A stretch of 64,000 bases of DNA from positions 124,001-188,000 of the forward strand of contig BPKJ01000003.1 in assembly GCA_026005075.1 (NCBI GenBank), given 5' to 3'. A model generated the notes under the pieces. It saw only the letters and a program-made list of their open reading frames with translations. It was not told the DNA's origin and ran no database searches. Positions 11,406 through 19,994 of this stretch are shown piece by piece. This stretch comes from Lysobacteraceae bacterium. Lineage in GTDB: Bacteria > Pseudomonadota > Gammaproteobacteria > Xanthomonadales > Xanthomonadaceae. The first letter of the stretch is position 1, and each line of letters begins with the position of its first letter. The position numbers and the translations under genes are program-made.

Positions 11406-12587
11406 ATGAAATCAGGGCAGCACGAGCAGGGTGATCCGTTCGCGCTCGGGCGCGAGGCGTTCGATCACTGGGGCGCGTTCATGCGGCAGATGATGGGTGC
11501 TGGCACGCCGCAGTGGGGCGCACCGCTGGATGCCTTCCGCGAGGCCCTCGGCGATCCCGTGGGCGATGCCGGTCAGGCCTTCGCGGCCATGGCCGAGCAC
11601 GGTCGCCAGTTTCTCCAGTTCATGCAGGCGGTCGCGGCGCGCATGGGCAGCGGGGATGCCATGGATGCCAAGGGTCTGTCCGAGCTCTGGCAGCAGGCGC
11701 TGGGGCAGGATCATCCCTTCCTGCAGGCGGCGCGGGCCCTGGGCGGCGAACCGGCCCTTGGGGCAAGGCCGCCCGGTGCGGAATGGGCGTGGCTGCTGGC
11801 AGCCATCGGGCCCTTGGCCGGCGCGGCAGGGCTGGATGGGCCCGCGCTCGGACCTGCGCGCGAGCGCCAGCAGCATTTCCGCGCATGGCAGCGCGCGGCA
11901 CGGGCGCATGCGGAGGCGCAGGCGGCGTTTTCGAGCTTGCTGTCCAAGGCCGGGGCCCGGGGCATGGAAGTCTTCGAGCGCAAGCTGGCCGAGCGCAGCG
12001 AGCCCGGCCGCCAGCTCGATTCGATCCGTGCCGTGTACGACCTCTGGGTCGACGCGGCGGAGGAGGCGTGGGCCGAGGTGGCCATGTCCGCCGAGTTCCG
12101 CAGGGCCTACGGTGAGCTCACAAACACCGGCATGCGCCTGCGCGAGGCCTGGCAGCGTGAGGTCGAGTATCAGACCCGGCAGCTCGGCATCCCGACCCGC
12201 AGCGAGGTCGACGGCAGCCATCGCAAGCTGCAGGAGATGCAGCGCGAGCTTCGGCGTCTGCGGGCGCGGATCGAGGCGCTGGAGGCCACGGCGACGGCTG
12301 CGCTGGAGCCGGCCGTCGCCCCGGCGGGACGCGCCGGGAACAGGAAGGGGGCCCGGGCAGCAGGGGCCTCGCGTGAGAAGGCAAGGCCCGCGCGCGCGGA
12401 CGGATGCGGCCCGCGTGCGCGAATCCGGCGCGGGCAGCACCAAGCGGCGGTCGGCAGGGAAGAAGAAGCAGGGGGCGTAGTCCATGTGGGGTCCATTCAA
12501 CGTTGGTCCGGAACGGCTGGCCGAGGAGGCCTTGCGCTGGCAGCAGCAGCTGGTTGCCGGGCTGCGCACGCTGCGCGAGGTGGGTGA
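11406..12587 (+). CDS. phaE: Class III PHA synthase subunit PhaE (probable C-terminal frameshift)
   Basis: Non-catalytic subunit that complexes with PhaC on polyhydroxyalkanoate granules. The start at 11406 gives MKSGQHEQGDPFALGREAFD, then a helical protein with the family-typical blocks VYDLWVDAAEEAWAEVAMS and FRRAYGELTNTGMRLREAWQ, and a C-terminal heptad-like coiled coil (KLQEMQRELRRLRARIEALE). As read, the frame runs 104 bp into phaC, which is abnormal. In the +1 frame a Lys/Arg tail ending GSTKRRSAGKKKQGA stops at 12480, three bases before the phaC ATG. One extra base somewhere in the GC-repeat stretch around 12350-12412 would explain this. The natural gene is therefore probably 11406-12480. 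Confidence 0.85.
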   Translation: MKSGQHEQGDPFALGREAFDHWGAFMRQMMGAGTPQWGAPLDAFREALGDPVGDAGQAFAAMAEHGRQFLQFMQAVAARMGSGDAMDAKGLSELWQQALGQDHPFLQAARALGGEPALGARPPGAEWAWLLAAIGPLAGAAGLDGPALGPARERQQHFRAWQRAARAHAEAQAAFSSLLSKAGARGMEVFERKLAERSEPGRQLDSIRAVYDLWVDAAEEAWAEVAMSAEFRRAYGELTNTGMRLREAWQREVEYQTRQLGIPTRSEVDGSHRKLQEMQRELRRLRARIEALEATATAALEPAVAPAGRAGNRKGARAAGASREKARPARADGCGPRARIRRGQHQAAVGREEEAGGVVHVGSIQRWSGTAGRGGLALAAAAGCRAAHAARGG

Positions 12588-13554
12588 GCCGGACTACGGA
12601 TGCACCCCGCGGGAGGCGGTCCACGAGGACGGCAAGGCGGTGCTCTACCGCTTCGTCGGCGAGCGCGCGCCCTCGCGCCGCACCCCGCTGCTGATCTGCT
12701 ACGCACTGGTGAACCGGCCGTACATGGTCGATCTGCAGGAGGATCGGTCGATCGTGCGTGCCCTGCTCGAGGCCGGTCATGAAGTGTATCTGGTCGACTG
12801 GGGCTATCCGGATGGATCGGACCGCTTCATGAGCCTGGACGACTACATCAACGGCGTGCTCGACGGCTGTGTCGATGCCCTGCGCCGCCGCCACGGCGTC
12901 GATGCCATCAACCTGCTCGGGGTCTGCCAGGGCGGGGCCTTCTCGCTGTGCCATGCCGCCCTGCATCCGACCAAGATCCGCAACCTGGTCACGATGGTTA
13001 CGCCGGTGGACTTCCATACCCCGGACAACATGCTCTCGCACTGGTGCCAGGACCTCGACGTCGATCGCATGGTCGACACGCTAGGCAACATCCCGGGGGA
13101 GTGGATGAACCTGTGCTACCTCGCGCTCAAGCCCTACCGCCTCAACGCGCAGAAGTATCTCGGGCTGATCGATGTTCTCGACAAGCCGAAGGAGGTCGAG
13201 AACTTCCTGCGCATGGAGAAGTGGATCTTCGACTCCCCGGACCAGGCTGGCGAGGCATTCAGGCAGTTCGTCCGTGACTTCTACCAGGGCAACCGGCTGG
13301 TGCGGGGCGGCCTGTGCATCGGCGACCGCGAGGTCGATCTTCGGCGTGTGACCATGCCGGTGCTGAACATCTATGCCGAGCAGGACCACCTCGTGCCCCC
13401 TTCCGCGTCACGGGCCCTCGCTGGCGTGGTGGGCAGCAAGGATTACACCGAGCTGAGCTTTCGCGGCGGCCACATCGGCATCTACGTCTCCGCGCGGGCA
13501 CAGCGTGAGGTTCCTCCCGCGATCGACCGCTGGCTGGCCTCCCGCAGCGACTGA
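12484..13554 (+). CDS. phaC: Class III poly(R)-hydroxyalkanoate synthase subunit PhaC
   Basis: Polymerises 3-hydroxyacyl-CoA into polyester on intracellular granules. At 356 residues it has class III length. The lipase-like box GVCQGG places the nucleophile at Cys148; the rest of the triad is Asp301 (AEQDHLVPP) and His330 (RGGHIGIYVS). These match the Allochromatium vinosum triad C149/D302/H331 within one position. Adjacent conserved segments VYLVDWGYPD and MVTPVDFHT are present. The ATG at 12484 immediately follows the corrected phaE stop, so the two are a translationally coupled pair. PhaB and PhaR are encoded 1.7 kb downstream on the other strand. Confidence 0.96.
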   Translation: MWGPFNVGPERLAEEALRWQQQLVAGLRTLREVGEPDYGCTPREAVHEDGKAVLYRFVGERAPSRRTPLLICYALVNRPYMVDLQEDRSIVRALLEAGHEVYLVDWGYPDGSDRFMSLDDYINGVLDGCVDALRRRHGVDAINLLGVCQGGAFSLCHAALHPTKIRNLVTMVTPVDFHTPDNMLSHWCQDLDVDRMVDTLGNIPGEWMNLCYLALKPYRLNAQKYLGLIDVLDKPKEVENFLRMEKWIFDSPDQAGEAFRQFVRDFYQGNRLVRGGLCIGDREVDLRRVTMPVLNIYAEQDHLVPPSASRALAGVVGSKDYTELSFRGGHIGIYVSARAQREVPPAIDRWLASRSD

Positions 13555-13568
13555 GTGCGGTGGGTGTC

Positions 13569-15203
13569 ATGAACGCTCCGGCCGCCTCCGGTCCGCCCCG
13601 CCACGGCCCGGGCCGGCCGCCGCTCGGCGGGGTCGGCCTTGCCGCGGTCCTGCTTCTCTACCCGCTGTTGTGGTGGCTCGGGCTCGAAGTCTCCAATGCC
13701 TACTGGTTTCTTCCCGTCGGTCTGCGCGTGGCCGCGCTCATGCGGGTCCCGGCCCGGTGGTGGTGGGCCTTGCTGCTGGGCGAATACCTTGCCGGCGCGG
13801 CCAACACGCTCTGGCATGGCTACCCGCTCGGCGTCGCGGGGGCCCTGTTCGGCAGTCTGCTGCCCTTCGGGCTCTACGCGGGGGCGGTGGCCGGTTGGCG
13901 GAAGGTCACCGGCGAGACCTGGCCGACGCACCCGAGATCCTTCGGGCAGCTGCTGCTGGCCGGTGCCTCGGCGGCCGCACTGACCGCGCTCGACCTGACC
14001 TTCCTGCGCTGGCTCGACGGGCGGCTGGGCGGGCAAAGCCCCGCCGAGGTGGTGTTCAGCCTGCTGGTCGGAGATCTCGTGGGGGTGGTGATGCTGGGGC
14101 CGCTGCTGCTGCAGCTCGGCGATCCGCGCGCGGCCTGGCGGCGGCTTGCGGTCTGGCGGGAGATCGCCTGGAGTGTGCTTCCGCTGGGCTTGGTGCTGAT
14201 CCTGATCGGCCGCAGCCAGCCCGAGGTGCAGCCCTACGTGGCCCTGTTCGCCCTCGCTCCGCCCTTGTGGCTGGGCTACCGCGCCGGCTGGCGGGGCGCG
14301 TCCCTGGCCTTCGCCCTCGCCAGCACGGCGGTCTACGCCAGCAGCGGCGAGATGGCGGATCCGAGGATCGAGTCGCTCCTGCAGTTCTACCTGGCGCTGG
14401 TCGGCATCGCCGGGCTGGTGCTGGGCGCCGTGGTCAGCTTCGAGCAGCGCCTGCGGGAGAGGCTGCGACGCAGCGTCGGCGAGCTGGCCGCCGCCAACCG
14501 GCGGCTGACCGAGCAGGCTTTGGAGGTGCGTGAACTCGGGCAGCGGCTGGTCGCCGCGCAGGAGAACGAACGCCAGCGCATCCGCTCCGACCTTCGCGGC
14601 GAGTTCAGCCAGCAGATCTCGGTGCTCTCGACCGAACTCTCCCTGCTCGTGCGGCAGGTCGACCGGCCGGAGCTGATGGCGATGCTGGACGCGCTGCGGG
14701 CCCATGTACTGGCGCTGCGGGACGCGGCCGAGGCCTGTCTGGACAACCTGCAGCCGAGGGGCCTTGCCGAGGGCAGGCTGCGCGAGGCGATCCTGGAAAC
14801 GCCGCTGGCGCGTTCGCTGCACGCGGCAGGGGTCCGTTTCGAGCTGGACGTGCGCGAGGACGCGTTCCCGCCTGACGCGGGCTGCCGCATCCATACCTTC
14901 CGCATCGCCCAGCACCTGATGGCGCTGGCATTGCGATTCTCGGACTGCACGCAACTGCGGCTTGCGCTGGAAGAAGAGCAGGATGGCGAAGGCTGGATCG
15001 GGATCACGGCCCGCATCGTCTGCCGGACGCCCCTGATGGCCGAGGCGGTGGCGGCCGAACCGGAATGGCAGGCGGTGCGGGACCGGATGTTCGCGGTCGG
15101 TGGCGAGGTCGGCATGGAGCCTGCCGTGGACGGGGCCCTGCAGCTGTGCTGCCGCTTCCCGTCCAGGGACGGCGCCCCCGGGCGCGAGCCCTCGGGCCCA
15201 TGA
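13569..15203 (+). CDS. MASE1-type membrane sensor with degenerate histidine-kinase core
   Basis: About 544 residues. The N-terminal half (about 20-290) is very hydrophobic with some eight membrane spans, typical of the MASE1 sensory domain (the stretch with NAYWFLPVGLRVAALMRVPA is the usual MASE1 block). A coiled coil (about 295-335) leads into a HisKA_3-like dimerisation segment, ENERQRIRSDLRGEFSQQ. The residue where these kinases carry the phosphoacceptor His is Arg343, and the following Asp is Gly. No ATP-binding N/G boxes are evident in the C-terminal part. It therefore looks like a pseudokinase or scaffold. It starts 14 bp after phaC; a GTG at 13560 is an alternative start. Ligand unknown. 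Confidence 0.75.
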   Translation: MNAPAASGPPRHGPGRPPLGGVGLAAVLLLYPLLWWLGLEVSNAYWFLPVGLRVAALMRVPARWWWALLLGEYLAGAANTLWHGYPLGVAGALFGSLLPFGLYAGAVAGWRKVTGETWPTHPRSFGQLLLAGASAAALTALDLTFLRWLDGRLGGQSPAEVVFSLLVGDLVGVVMLGPLLLQLGDPRAAWRRLAVWREIAWSVLPLGLVLILIGRSQPEVQPYVALFALAPPLWLGYRAGWRGASLAFALASTAVYASSGEMADPRIESLLQFYLALVGIAGLVLGAVVSFEQRLRERLRRSVGELAAANRRLTEQALEVRELGQRLVAAQENERQRIRSDLRGEFSQQISVLSTELSLLVRQVDRPELMAMLDALRAHVLALRDAAEACLDNLQPRGLAEGRLREAILETPLARSLHAAGVRFELDVREDAFPPDAGCRIHTFRIAQHLMALALRFSDCTQLRLALEEEQDGEGWIGITARIVCRTPLMAEAVAAEPEWQAVRDRMFAVGGEVGMEPAVDGALQLCCRFPSRDGAPGREPSGP

Positions 15204-15239
15204 AGCCAGCCTCCGCGCGCGGGCGGGGCGGCCACGGGT

Positions 15240-15989
15240 TCAGAAGCTCATGAACTGTCCGCCATTGACGGGGATCAGCGCCCCGGTGATGAAGTCGGCC
15301 TCGTCGGCGCACAGGAAGGCCACGGTGCGCGCGATGTCCTCGGGGCGCCCCATCCTGCCGACCGGGATCGAGGCGACGATGCGTTCGCGGATGTCCTCGC
15401 GGATGGCACGGGTCATGTCGGTATCGATGTAGCCCGGGGCGATGCTGTTGACGGTGATGCCGTGGCGGGCACACTCGCGGGCCAGGGACATGGTGAAGCC
15501 ATGCAGCCCGGCCTTGGCGGCGGCGTAGTTGGTCTGCCCGAACTGCCCGGTCTGCCCGTTGACCGAGCTGATGTGGACGATCCTGCCGAAACCTCTCTCC
15601 ATCATCCTGGGCACCAGGTGACGGCAGAGATGGAAGGCGCTGTCGAGATCGACGGCGAGCACCTCGCGCCATGCCTCGAGCGTCATCTTGCGCAGGGTCT
15701 GGTCGCGGGTGATGCCCGCGGCGTGGACGAGGATGTCGATGGGGCCGAGTTCCTCCTCCCACGCCGTGAGCTGCTCGCGGCACCGATCGTGGTCGGTCAC
15801 ATCGAGCGCACGAAACTGGATCGAGGTGGCCTGCGCGCGGGTCCGCTCGTGGAAGCGTGCCAGTGCGTCGGCGCGTGCATCGAGGTCCGCGGCGATCACC
15901 CGATGTCCGAGTTCCGAAAGGCGTAGGCAGATCGCCGTGCCAAGGCCACCAATGCCCCCGGTGACGAGGGCCAGTCGCGATGTGCTCAT
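15240..15989 (-). CDS. phaB: Acetoacetyl-CoA reductase (NADPH), PhaB-type SDR
   Basis: Reduces acetoacetyl-CoA to (R)-3-hydroxybutyryl-CoA, the monomer used by PhaC. It is a 249-residue classical short-chain dehydrogenase with nucleotide motif TGGIGGLGTA near the N terminus, NAG-equivalent HAAGI, and the catalytic Ser-Tyr-Lys in HISSVNGQTGQFGQTNY...K. The stretch SVNGQTGQFGQTNYAAAKAG is the PhaB hallmark separating it from FabG, and VNGGQFMSF is the usual terminus. It lies downstream of phaR on the same strand (44 bp apart) and converges on the MASE1 gene. Confidence 0.93.
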   Translation of the reverse strand: MSTSRLALVTGGIGGLGTAICLRLSELGHRVIAADLDARADALARFHERTRAQATSIQFRALDVTDHDRCREQLTAWEEELGPIDILVHAAGITRDQTLRKMTLEAWREVLAVDLDSAFHLCRHLVPRMMERGFGRIVHISSVNGQTGQFGQTNYAAAKAGLHGFTMSLARECARHGITVNSIAPGYIDTDMTRAIREDIRERIVASIPVGRMGRPEDIARTVAFLCADEADFITGALIPVNGGQFMSF

Positions 15990-16033
15990 GAGGACTTCCT
16001 GCGGTTGCGCCGCCGGCCCGACCGGACTGGAGC

Positions 16034-16534
16034 TCAGCGGCGGTTGGGCTTGCCGGTCGGCGAGGGCTTGCCGCGCGGTTCGGGCTGGCTCGACCGCAGG
16101 CTTCCCAGCATCCCCGACTGCATCTGCTTCCACATCTCGAGGTTGCGCTCGGTGAGCTGGTTCAGCATGGTCCAGGGCGTCTGGCCGAGGAGATGGCTGA
16201 GCTGGCTGCGGAACTGGTTCTGCTGCTCGAGAAAGAGCTGCATGCTGCGTTCGAGGTAGCTGCCCATGAAACCCTGCAGCGAGTCGCCGTAGAAGCGGAT
16301 GACCTGACTGAGCAGGCGGGTCGAGAACATCGGCTGCCCGCGTTCCTCGTGCTCGGCGATGATCTGCAGCAGCACCGAGCGGGTCAGGTCCTCGCCCGAG
16401 CGGGCATCGCGGACCTCGAAGTCGACGCCGTCGAGGATCAGCTGGCGGACGTCCTCCAGGGTGATGTAGCTCGAGATCTCGGTGTCGTAGAGCCTGCGGT
16501 TGGGGTATTTCTTGATGATGCGGGGTTCGGCCAT
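16034..16534 (-). CDS. phaR: PHA granule-responsive repressor PhaR
   Basis: Transcriptional repressor of phasin and PHA genes that binds DNA and nascent PHA; when polymer accumulates it is titrated from operators. The 166-residue product has the N-terminal DNA-binding domain beginning IIKKYPNRRLYDTEISSYITLEDV, the PHB_acc_N signature, followed by the accumulation-regulator domain (FSTRLLSQVIRFYGDSLQGF, YLERSMQLFLEQQNQF) and a basic Pro-rich tail. The start at MAEPRIIKKYPN was preferred over a longer frame without family similarity. First gene of the phaR-phaB unit, divergent from surE. Confidence 0.93.
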   Translation of the reverse strand: MAEPRIIKKYPNRRLYDTEISSYITLEDVRQLILDGVDFEVRDARSGEDLTRSVLLQIIAEHEERGQPMFSTRLLSQVIRFYGDSLQGFMGSYLERSMQLFLEQQNQFRSQLSHLLGQTPWTMLNQLTERNLEMWKQMQSGMLGSLRSSQPEPRGKPSPTGKPNRR

Positions 16535-16689
16535 GACGTCGCCGGATGCGCGGAATGCGCGCCAGCATCGCGCAGTCCCGAGGGTGTTGCAACCGGCCGG
16601 CACGGCGGGCGGCGCCCGCGGCACGAAGCGCCCGCGTGGCAGAATAGGCGCCTTCCCGGACCGGGACGATCAGGAGATCCAAGACAGTC

Positions 16690-17466
16690 ATGCGTGTTCT
16701 GGTCAGCAACGACGACGGTGTCGACGCGCCCGGCATCCACGTGCTTGCCGATCACCTGCGCGCGGCGGGACACGAGGTCACGGTCGTTGCACCGGACCGC
16801 GACCGTTCCGGAGCCAGCAATTCGCTGACCCTGGACATGCCGCTGCGGGTCCGCAAGGTGGCCGAGCGCATCTACAGCGTGTCCGGCACCCCGACCGACT
16901 GCGTGCATCTCGCGCTGACCGGTCTTCTCGATCGGGAGCCCGACATCGTGGTGTCCGGGATCAACAACTTCGCCAATCTCGGTGATGACGTCATCTACTC
17001 GGGCACCGTGGCCGCCGCCATGGAGGGGCGGTTTCTCGGCCTGCCGGCCCTGGCCCTGTCGCTGGCCACCGCCGACCACCATGGGCGGTTCTTCGAAACC
17101 GCCGCGCGTGCCGCCCGCGAGATCATGGCGCGCCTTCTGGTGGACCCGCTGCCGGCCAACACGATCCTCAACGTCAACGTGCCGGATCGACCTTGGAGCG
17201 AGATCCGTGGTTTCGAGGTGACCCGGCTCGGCCAGCGCCACCGCGCCGAGCCCTGCGTGGCGCAGAAGGATCCGCGCGGGCGGACCGTGTACTGGATCGG
17301 TGCCGCCGGCGAGGAGCAGGATGCCGGCCCGGGAACCGATTTCCATGCCGTGCGGATGGGCTCGATCTCGATCACGCCCATCCATGTCGATCTCACCCGC
17401 TACCAGGCGCTGGAGAAGGTTTCCAGCTGGGTGGAGGGCTTGAGCCAGGTGCTGGTGCACGCGTGA
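16690..17466 (+). CDS. surE: 5'/3'-nucleotidase SurE
   Basis: Divalent-metal nucleoside monophosphate phosphatase linked to stationary-phase survival. The 258 residues begin [16 protein letters not shown] with the metal-binding NDD pair; the family blocks [49 protein letters not shown] and [10 protein letters not shown] are all present. INNFANLG replaces the commoner INxGxNLG, a minor variant. Its TGA overlaps the pcm ATG by one base, starting a tightly packed surE-pcm-yqaA-nlpD operon. Confidence 0.96.
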   Translation: MRVLVSNDDGVDAPGIHVLADHLRAAGHEVTVVAPDRDRSGASNSLTLDMPLRVRKVAERIYSVSGTPTDCVHLALTGLLDREPDIVVSGINNFANLGDDVIYSGTVAAAMEGRFLGLPALALSLATADHHGRFFETAARAAREIMARLLVDPLPANTILNVNVPDRPWSEIRGFEVTRLGQRHRAEPCVAQKDPRGRTVYWIGAAGEEQDAGPGTDFHAVRMGSISITPIHVDLTRYQALEKVSSWVEGLSQVLVHA

Positions 17467-18170
17467 TGAGCCGGGCCTTCCGACTGGGGCCGGCCGAGCA
17501 GGGGCTCGGCATGACCTCGCAAAGGGCACGCGACCGGCTGATCGAGTCCCTGCGTTCGGGTCGGGCTGCCAACGGCAGGCAGGTCGAGCCGATCCGCGAT
17601 GCCCGCGTGCTCGAGGCGATGCGGGTGTTGCCGCGTCATCTGTTCATCGACGAGGCGCTGGCCAGCCGCGCCTACGAGGACACCGCGCTGCCGATCGGTC
17701 TTGGGCAGACCATCTCGCAGCCCTGGGTGGTGGCGCGCATGACCGAAGCGCTGATCGAGCACGGTCTGCCGCGGCGCGTGCTCGAGGTGGGGACCGGATC
17801 CGGCTACCAGGCCGCCCTGCTCGCCGCGCTGGTCGCGGAGGTCTACACCGTGGAGCGCATCGACGAGCTCTTGCGGCTGGCACGGCGGCGCTTCCGGCGG
17901 CTCGGAATCGGGAACGTCCGCAGCCGCCACGACGACGGCCGCACGGGCTGGCCGGAACACGCGCCGTTCGACGCCATCCTGGTCACCGCCGCGGCCGATG
18001 CGGTCGATGCGCAGTTGTTCACCCAGCTCGCGCCGCACGGCGTGCTGGTGGCGCCGGTCGGTCCGCCCGACCTCCAGCAGCTGCTGCGATTCCGCTTCGA
18101 CGGCCAGCAATGGGTGGGGGAGTCGCTTGGCCTGGTGACCTTCGTGCCGCTGCTCGCCGGGGTGCGCTGA
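17466..18170 (+). CDS. pcm: Protein-L-isoaspartate O-methyltransferase
   Basis: Uses S-adenosylmethionine to methylate isoaspartyl residues in damaged proteins and start their repair. The 234-residue product has the family motifs [24 protein letters not shown] and [16 protein letters not shown], motif [17 protein letters not shown] (SAM binding), and [10 protein letters not shown]. The ATG at 17466 shares a base with the surE stop; a GTG one codon upstream is possible but less likely. Its own stop overlaps the next start in TGATG. Confidence 0.95.
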   Translation: MSRAFRLGPAEQGLGMTSQRARDRLIESLRSGRAANGRQVEPIRDARVLEAMRVLPRHLFIDEALASRAYEDTALPIGLGQTISQPWVVARMTEALIEHGLPRRVLEVGTGSGYQAALLAALVAEVYTVERIDELLRLARRRFRRLGIGNVRSRHDDGRTGWPEHAPFDAILVTAAADAVDAQLFTQLAPHGVLVAPVGPPDLQQLLRFRFDGQQWVGESLGLVTFVPLLAGVR

Positions 18171-18757
18171 TGCGTCTTTTCGGTCCGCTCTACGATCGCT
18201 GCCTGCGCTGGGCGGGCCACCCCCACGCCGAAGCCTATCTCGCGGGCATCAGCACCGCCGAGTCGATCTTCTTTCCGGTGCCGCCGGACGTGATGCTGGC
18301 ACCGATGGTGCTGGCGCGGCCGCACCGCTGGCTGCGCCTGGTGCTGGTGTGCACGCTGGCCTCGGTGCTGGGCGGGCTGATCGGCTACGCGCTGGGGGCC
18401 TTCGCCCTCGATCTCGTGCTGCCGCTGCTCGAGCGGGCCGGCAAGCTGGAGGCCTATCTGGAAGTCCAGCACCTGTTCCAGCGGTACGGATTCTGGATCG
18501 TGTTCCTCGCCGGGTTCACGCCCATCCCCTACAAGGTCTTCACCCTCGCCTCGGGTGCGACCGGGATCGGCTGGATCCCCTTCCTGCTCGCCTCGCTGGT
18601 CGGTCGCGGCGGGCGTTTTGCCCTCGTCGGCGGGTTGGTGGCGGTGGGGGGAACGAGGGTTGCGCCGCTGCTCCGGCGCTACGTGGAAGGCATTGGCTGG
18701 GCGATGGTGCTGGTGGTGGCCGTGGGGCTGGCGGTATGGGAGTGGCGCGGCGCATGA
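18170..18757 (+). CDS. yqaA: YqaA-like DedA/SNARE-associated family membrane protein
   Basis: An inner-membrane protein of 195 residues with about five hydrophobic segments. The DedA-superfamily signature is visible in ESIFFPVPPDVMLAPMVLARP, in GGLIGYALGAFALDL and in FLAGFTPIPYKVFTLASGATG. DedA-type proteins are thought to act in lipid or undecaprenyl-phosphate handling; the exact substrate of the YqaA branch is unknown. It overlaps pcm by one base and nlpD by four (ATGA), so it is translated as part of the operon. The same position between pcm and nlpD is common in Xanthomonadales. Confidence 0.88.
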   Translation: MRLFGPLYDRCLRWAGHPHAEAYLAGISTAESIFFPVPPDVMLAPMVLARPHRWLRLVLVCTLASVLGGLIGYALGAFALDLVLPLLERAGKLEAYLEVQHLFQRYGFWIVFLAGFTPIPYKVFTLASGATGIGWIPFLLASLVGRGGRFALVGGLVAVGGTRVAPLLRRYVEGIGWAMVLVVAVGLAVWEWRGA

Positions 18758-19614
18758 AGGCGGTGCGGCATGCCCTGCTGCTGATCCTGCTCGTCGGTCT
18801 GGCGGCCTGTGCCCCGCAGCGTACCGTGCGCGTGCAGCCCGAGCGTCCGCAGACGCGGCCGGTCCCTGCCGGCCTCTACGAGGTGGTGCGTGGCGACACC
18901 CTCTACGGCATCGCCTTTCGCCATGGTCTGGACTACCGCGAGCTTGCCGCCCTGAACGGCATCCGCCCGCCCTACACGATCTATCCGGGGCAGCGGCTGC
19001 GTCTCGGACCGGCGAGCCCGCAGGGCAGCCCGCCGGCGCGCGCCGGCGCGCAGGGAGCCTCGGTGCTGGCGCAGGCGGGAGGTGGCACGGGAAGCGATCG
19101 GGCCCCCTCGACACCCGCGCCGAGGGCGGGGCAGGCTGGGCGTCCGCCCGCGGCTCCTGCCGGCGCCAGCGCGGCGGGGCCGGCAGGAGCCGCGGCCCGT
19201 CCCAGCGTGTCCGCGCCCGAGGGCAACGCCACCGCGAACGGACCTTTGCGTTGGCAGTGGCCGGCGGAGGGCGCCCTGGTCGGCCGCTTCGTCGCCGGGG
19301 ACCCGACCCGCCAGGGCATTGCCATCGCCGGCCGCAGCGGCGATCCGGTTCGGGCGGCGGCCGATGGGGTCGTGGTCTACTCCGGCTCGGGACTGATCGG
19401 CTATGGCGAGCTGGTCATCGTCAAGCATGACGACACCTGGCTCTCCGCCTACGGCCACAACCGCAAGCGGCTGGTCGCCGAGGGTGAGAGGGTGCGGGCA
19501 GGGCAGCCGATCGCGGAGATGGGGCGCACCGGTGCGACCCGCGACATGCTCCATTTCGAGATCCGTCGCAACGGCAAGCCGGTCGATCCGCTCGGGCTGC
19601 TGCCCCGCCGCTGA
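18754..19614 (+). CDS. nlpD: LysM/M23 lipoprotein, NlpD-type amidase activator
   Basis: Outer-membrane lipoprotein that activates the cell-division amidase AmiC in model bacteria. 286 residues: a lipoprotein signal with lipobox LAAC, a LysM domain (YEVVRGDTLYGIAFRHGLDY to YPGQRLRL, about 45-90), a Pro/Ala/Gly linker, and a C-terminal M23-like domain (about 165-285). The M23 zinc site is degenerate: GIAIAG stands where active enzymes have HxGxD, and LHFEI replaces HxH, exactly as in NlpD/EnvC regulators that do not cut peptidoglycan. rpoS, the usual next gene in many gammaproteobacteria, does not follow here. Confidence 0.9.
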   Translation: MKAVRHALLLILLVGLAACAPQRTVRVQPERPQTRPVPAGLYEVVRGDTLYGIAFRHGLDYRELAALNGIRPPYTIYPGQRLRLGPASPQGSPPARAGAQGASVLAQAGGGTGSDRAPSTPAPRAGQAGRPPAAPAGASAAGPAGAAARPSVSAPEGNATANGPLRWQWPAEGALVGRFVAGDPTRQGIAIAGRSGDPVRAAADGVVVYSGSGLIGYGELVIVKHDDTWLSAYGHNRKRLVAEGERVRAGQPIAEMGRTGATRDMLHFEIRRNGKPVDPLGLLPRR

Positions 19615-19622
19615 TCGCGGAA

Positions 19623-19994
19623 TCAGGTCTCGATCAGGAACGCGGCCACCAGATGGCGGCCCTCGTCGGCCAGCAGGTTGAACGTTCGGGCCGCCGCGGC
19701 GTTGTCCATGCACTCGACCCCGATGCCGCGGGCAAGGATCCGCGCCTGCAGGGCGGGGGGCAGGAAGCGCTGCCGGGTTCCGGTACCGAGCAGCACGAGT
19801 TCCGGAGCGGTCGCGAGCAGGCGGTCGATCGCGGCCTCGTCGATGGCCTCGAAGCGGTCCGGCGGCCACGGCTCCCAGCGATCCGGCAGCAGCAGGAAGC
19901 TGGCGGCCACGGTTTCCTCGACGAGTCCGACGCTACCTTCCCCGACCCAGCGCACGCGAACGCCGCCGTCCGGAAGCTGCTGCTGCAGGCTCAT
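19623..19994 (-). CDS. Mth938-like domain (DUF498) protein
   Basis: A 123-residue soluble protein matching the small Mth938/NDUFAF3-like fold: VRWVGEGSVGLVEETVAASFLLLPDRW at the N terminus, PELVLLGTGTRQRFLPP in the centre, and GIGVECMDNAAAARTFNLLADEGRHLVAAFLIE at the end, which is the most conserved block. Bacterial function is not established; mitochondrial relatives assist complex I assembly. It overlaps yhbY by four bases on the same strand, so the two are cotranscribed. Only eight bases separate it from the convergent nlpD stop. Confidence 0.85.
   Translation of the reverse strand: MSLQQQLPDGGVRVRWVGEGSVGLVEETVAASFLLLPDRWEPWPPDRFEAIDEAAIDRLLATAPELVLLGTGTRQRFLPPALQARILARGIGVECMDNAAAARTFNLLADEGRHLVAAFLIET

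Noticed and set aside
18754..19614. Active M23 peptidoglycan endopeptidase
   Set aside because: The zinc ligands are replaced (GIAIAG and LHFEI), the pattern of NlpD-type amidase activators rather than of an active enzyme.
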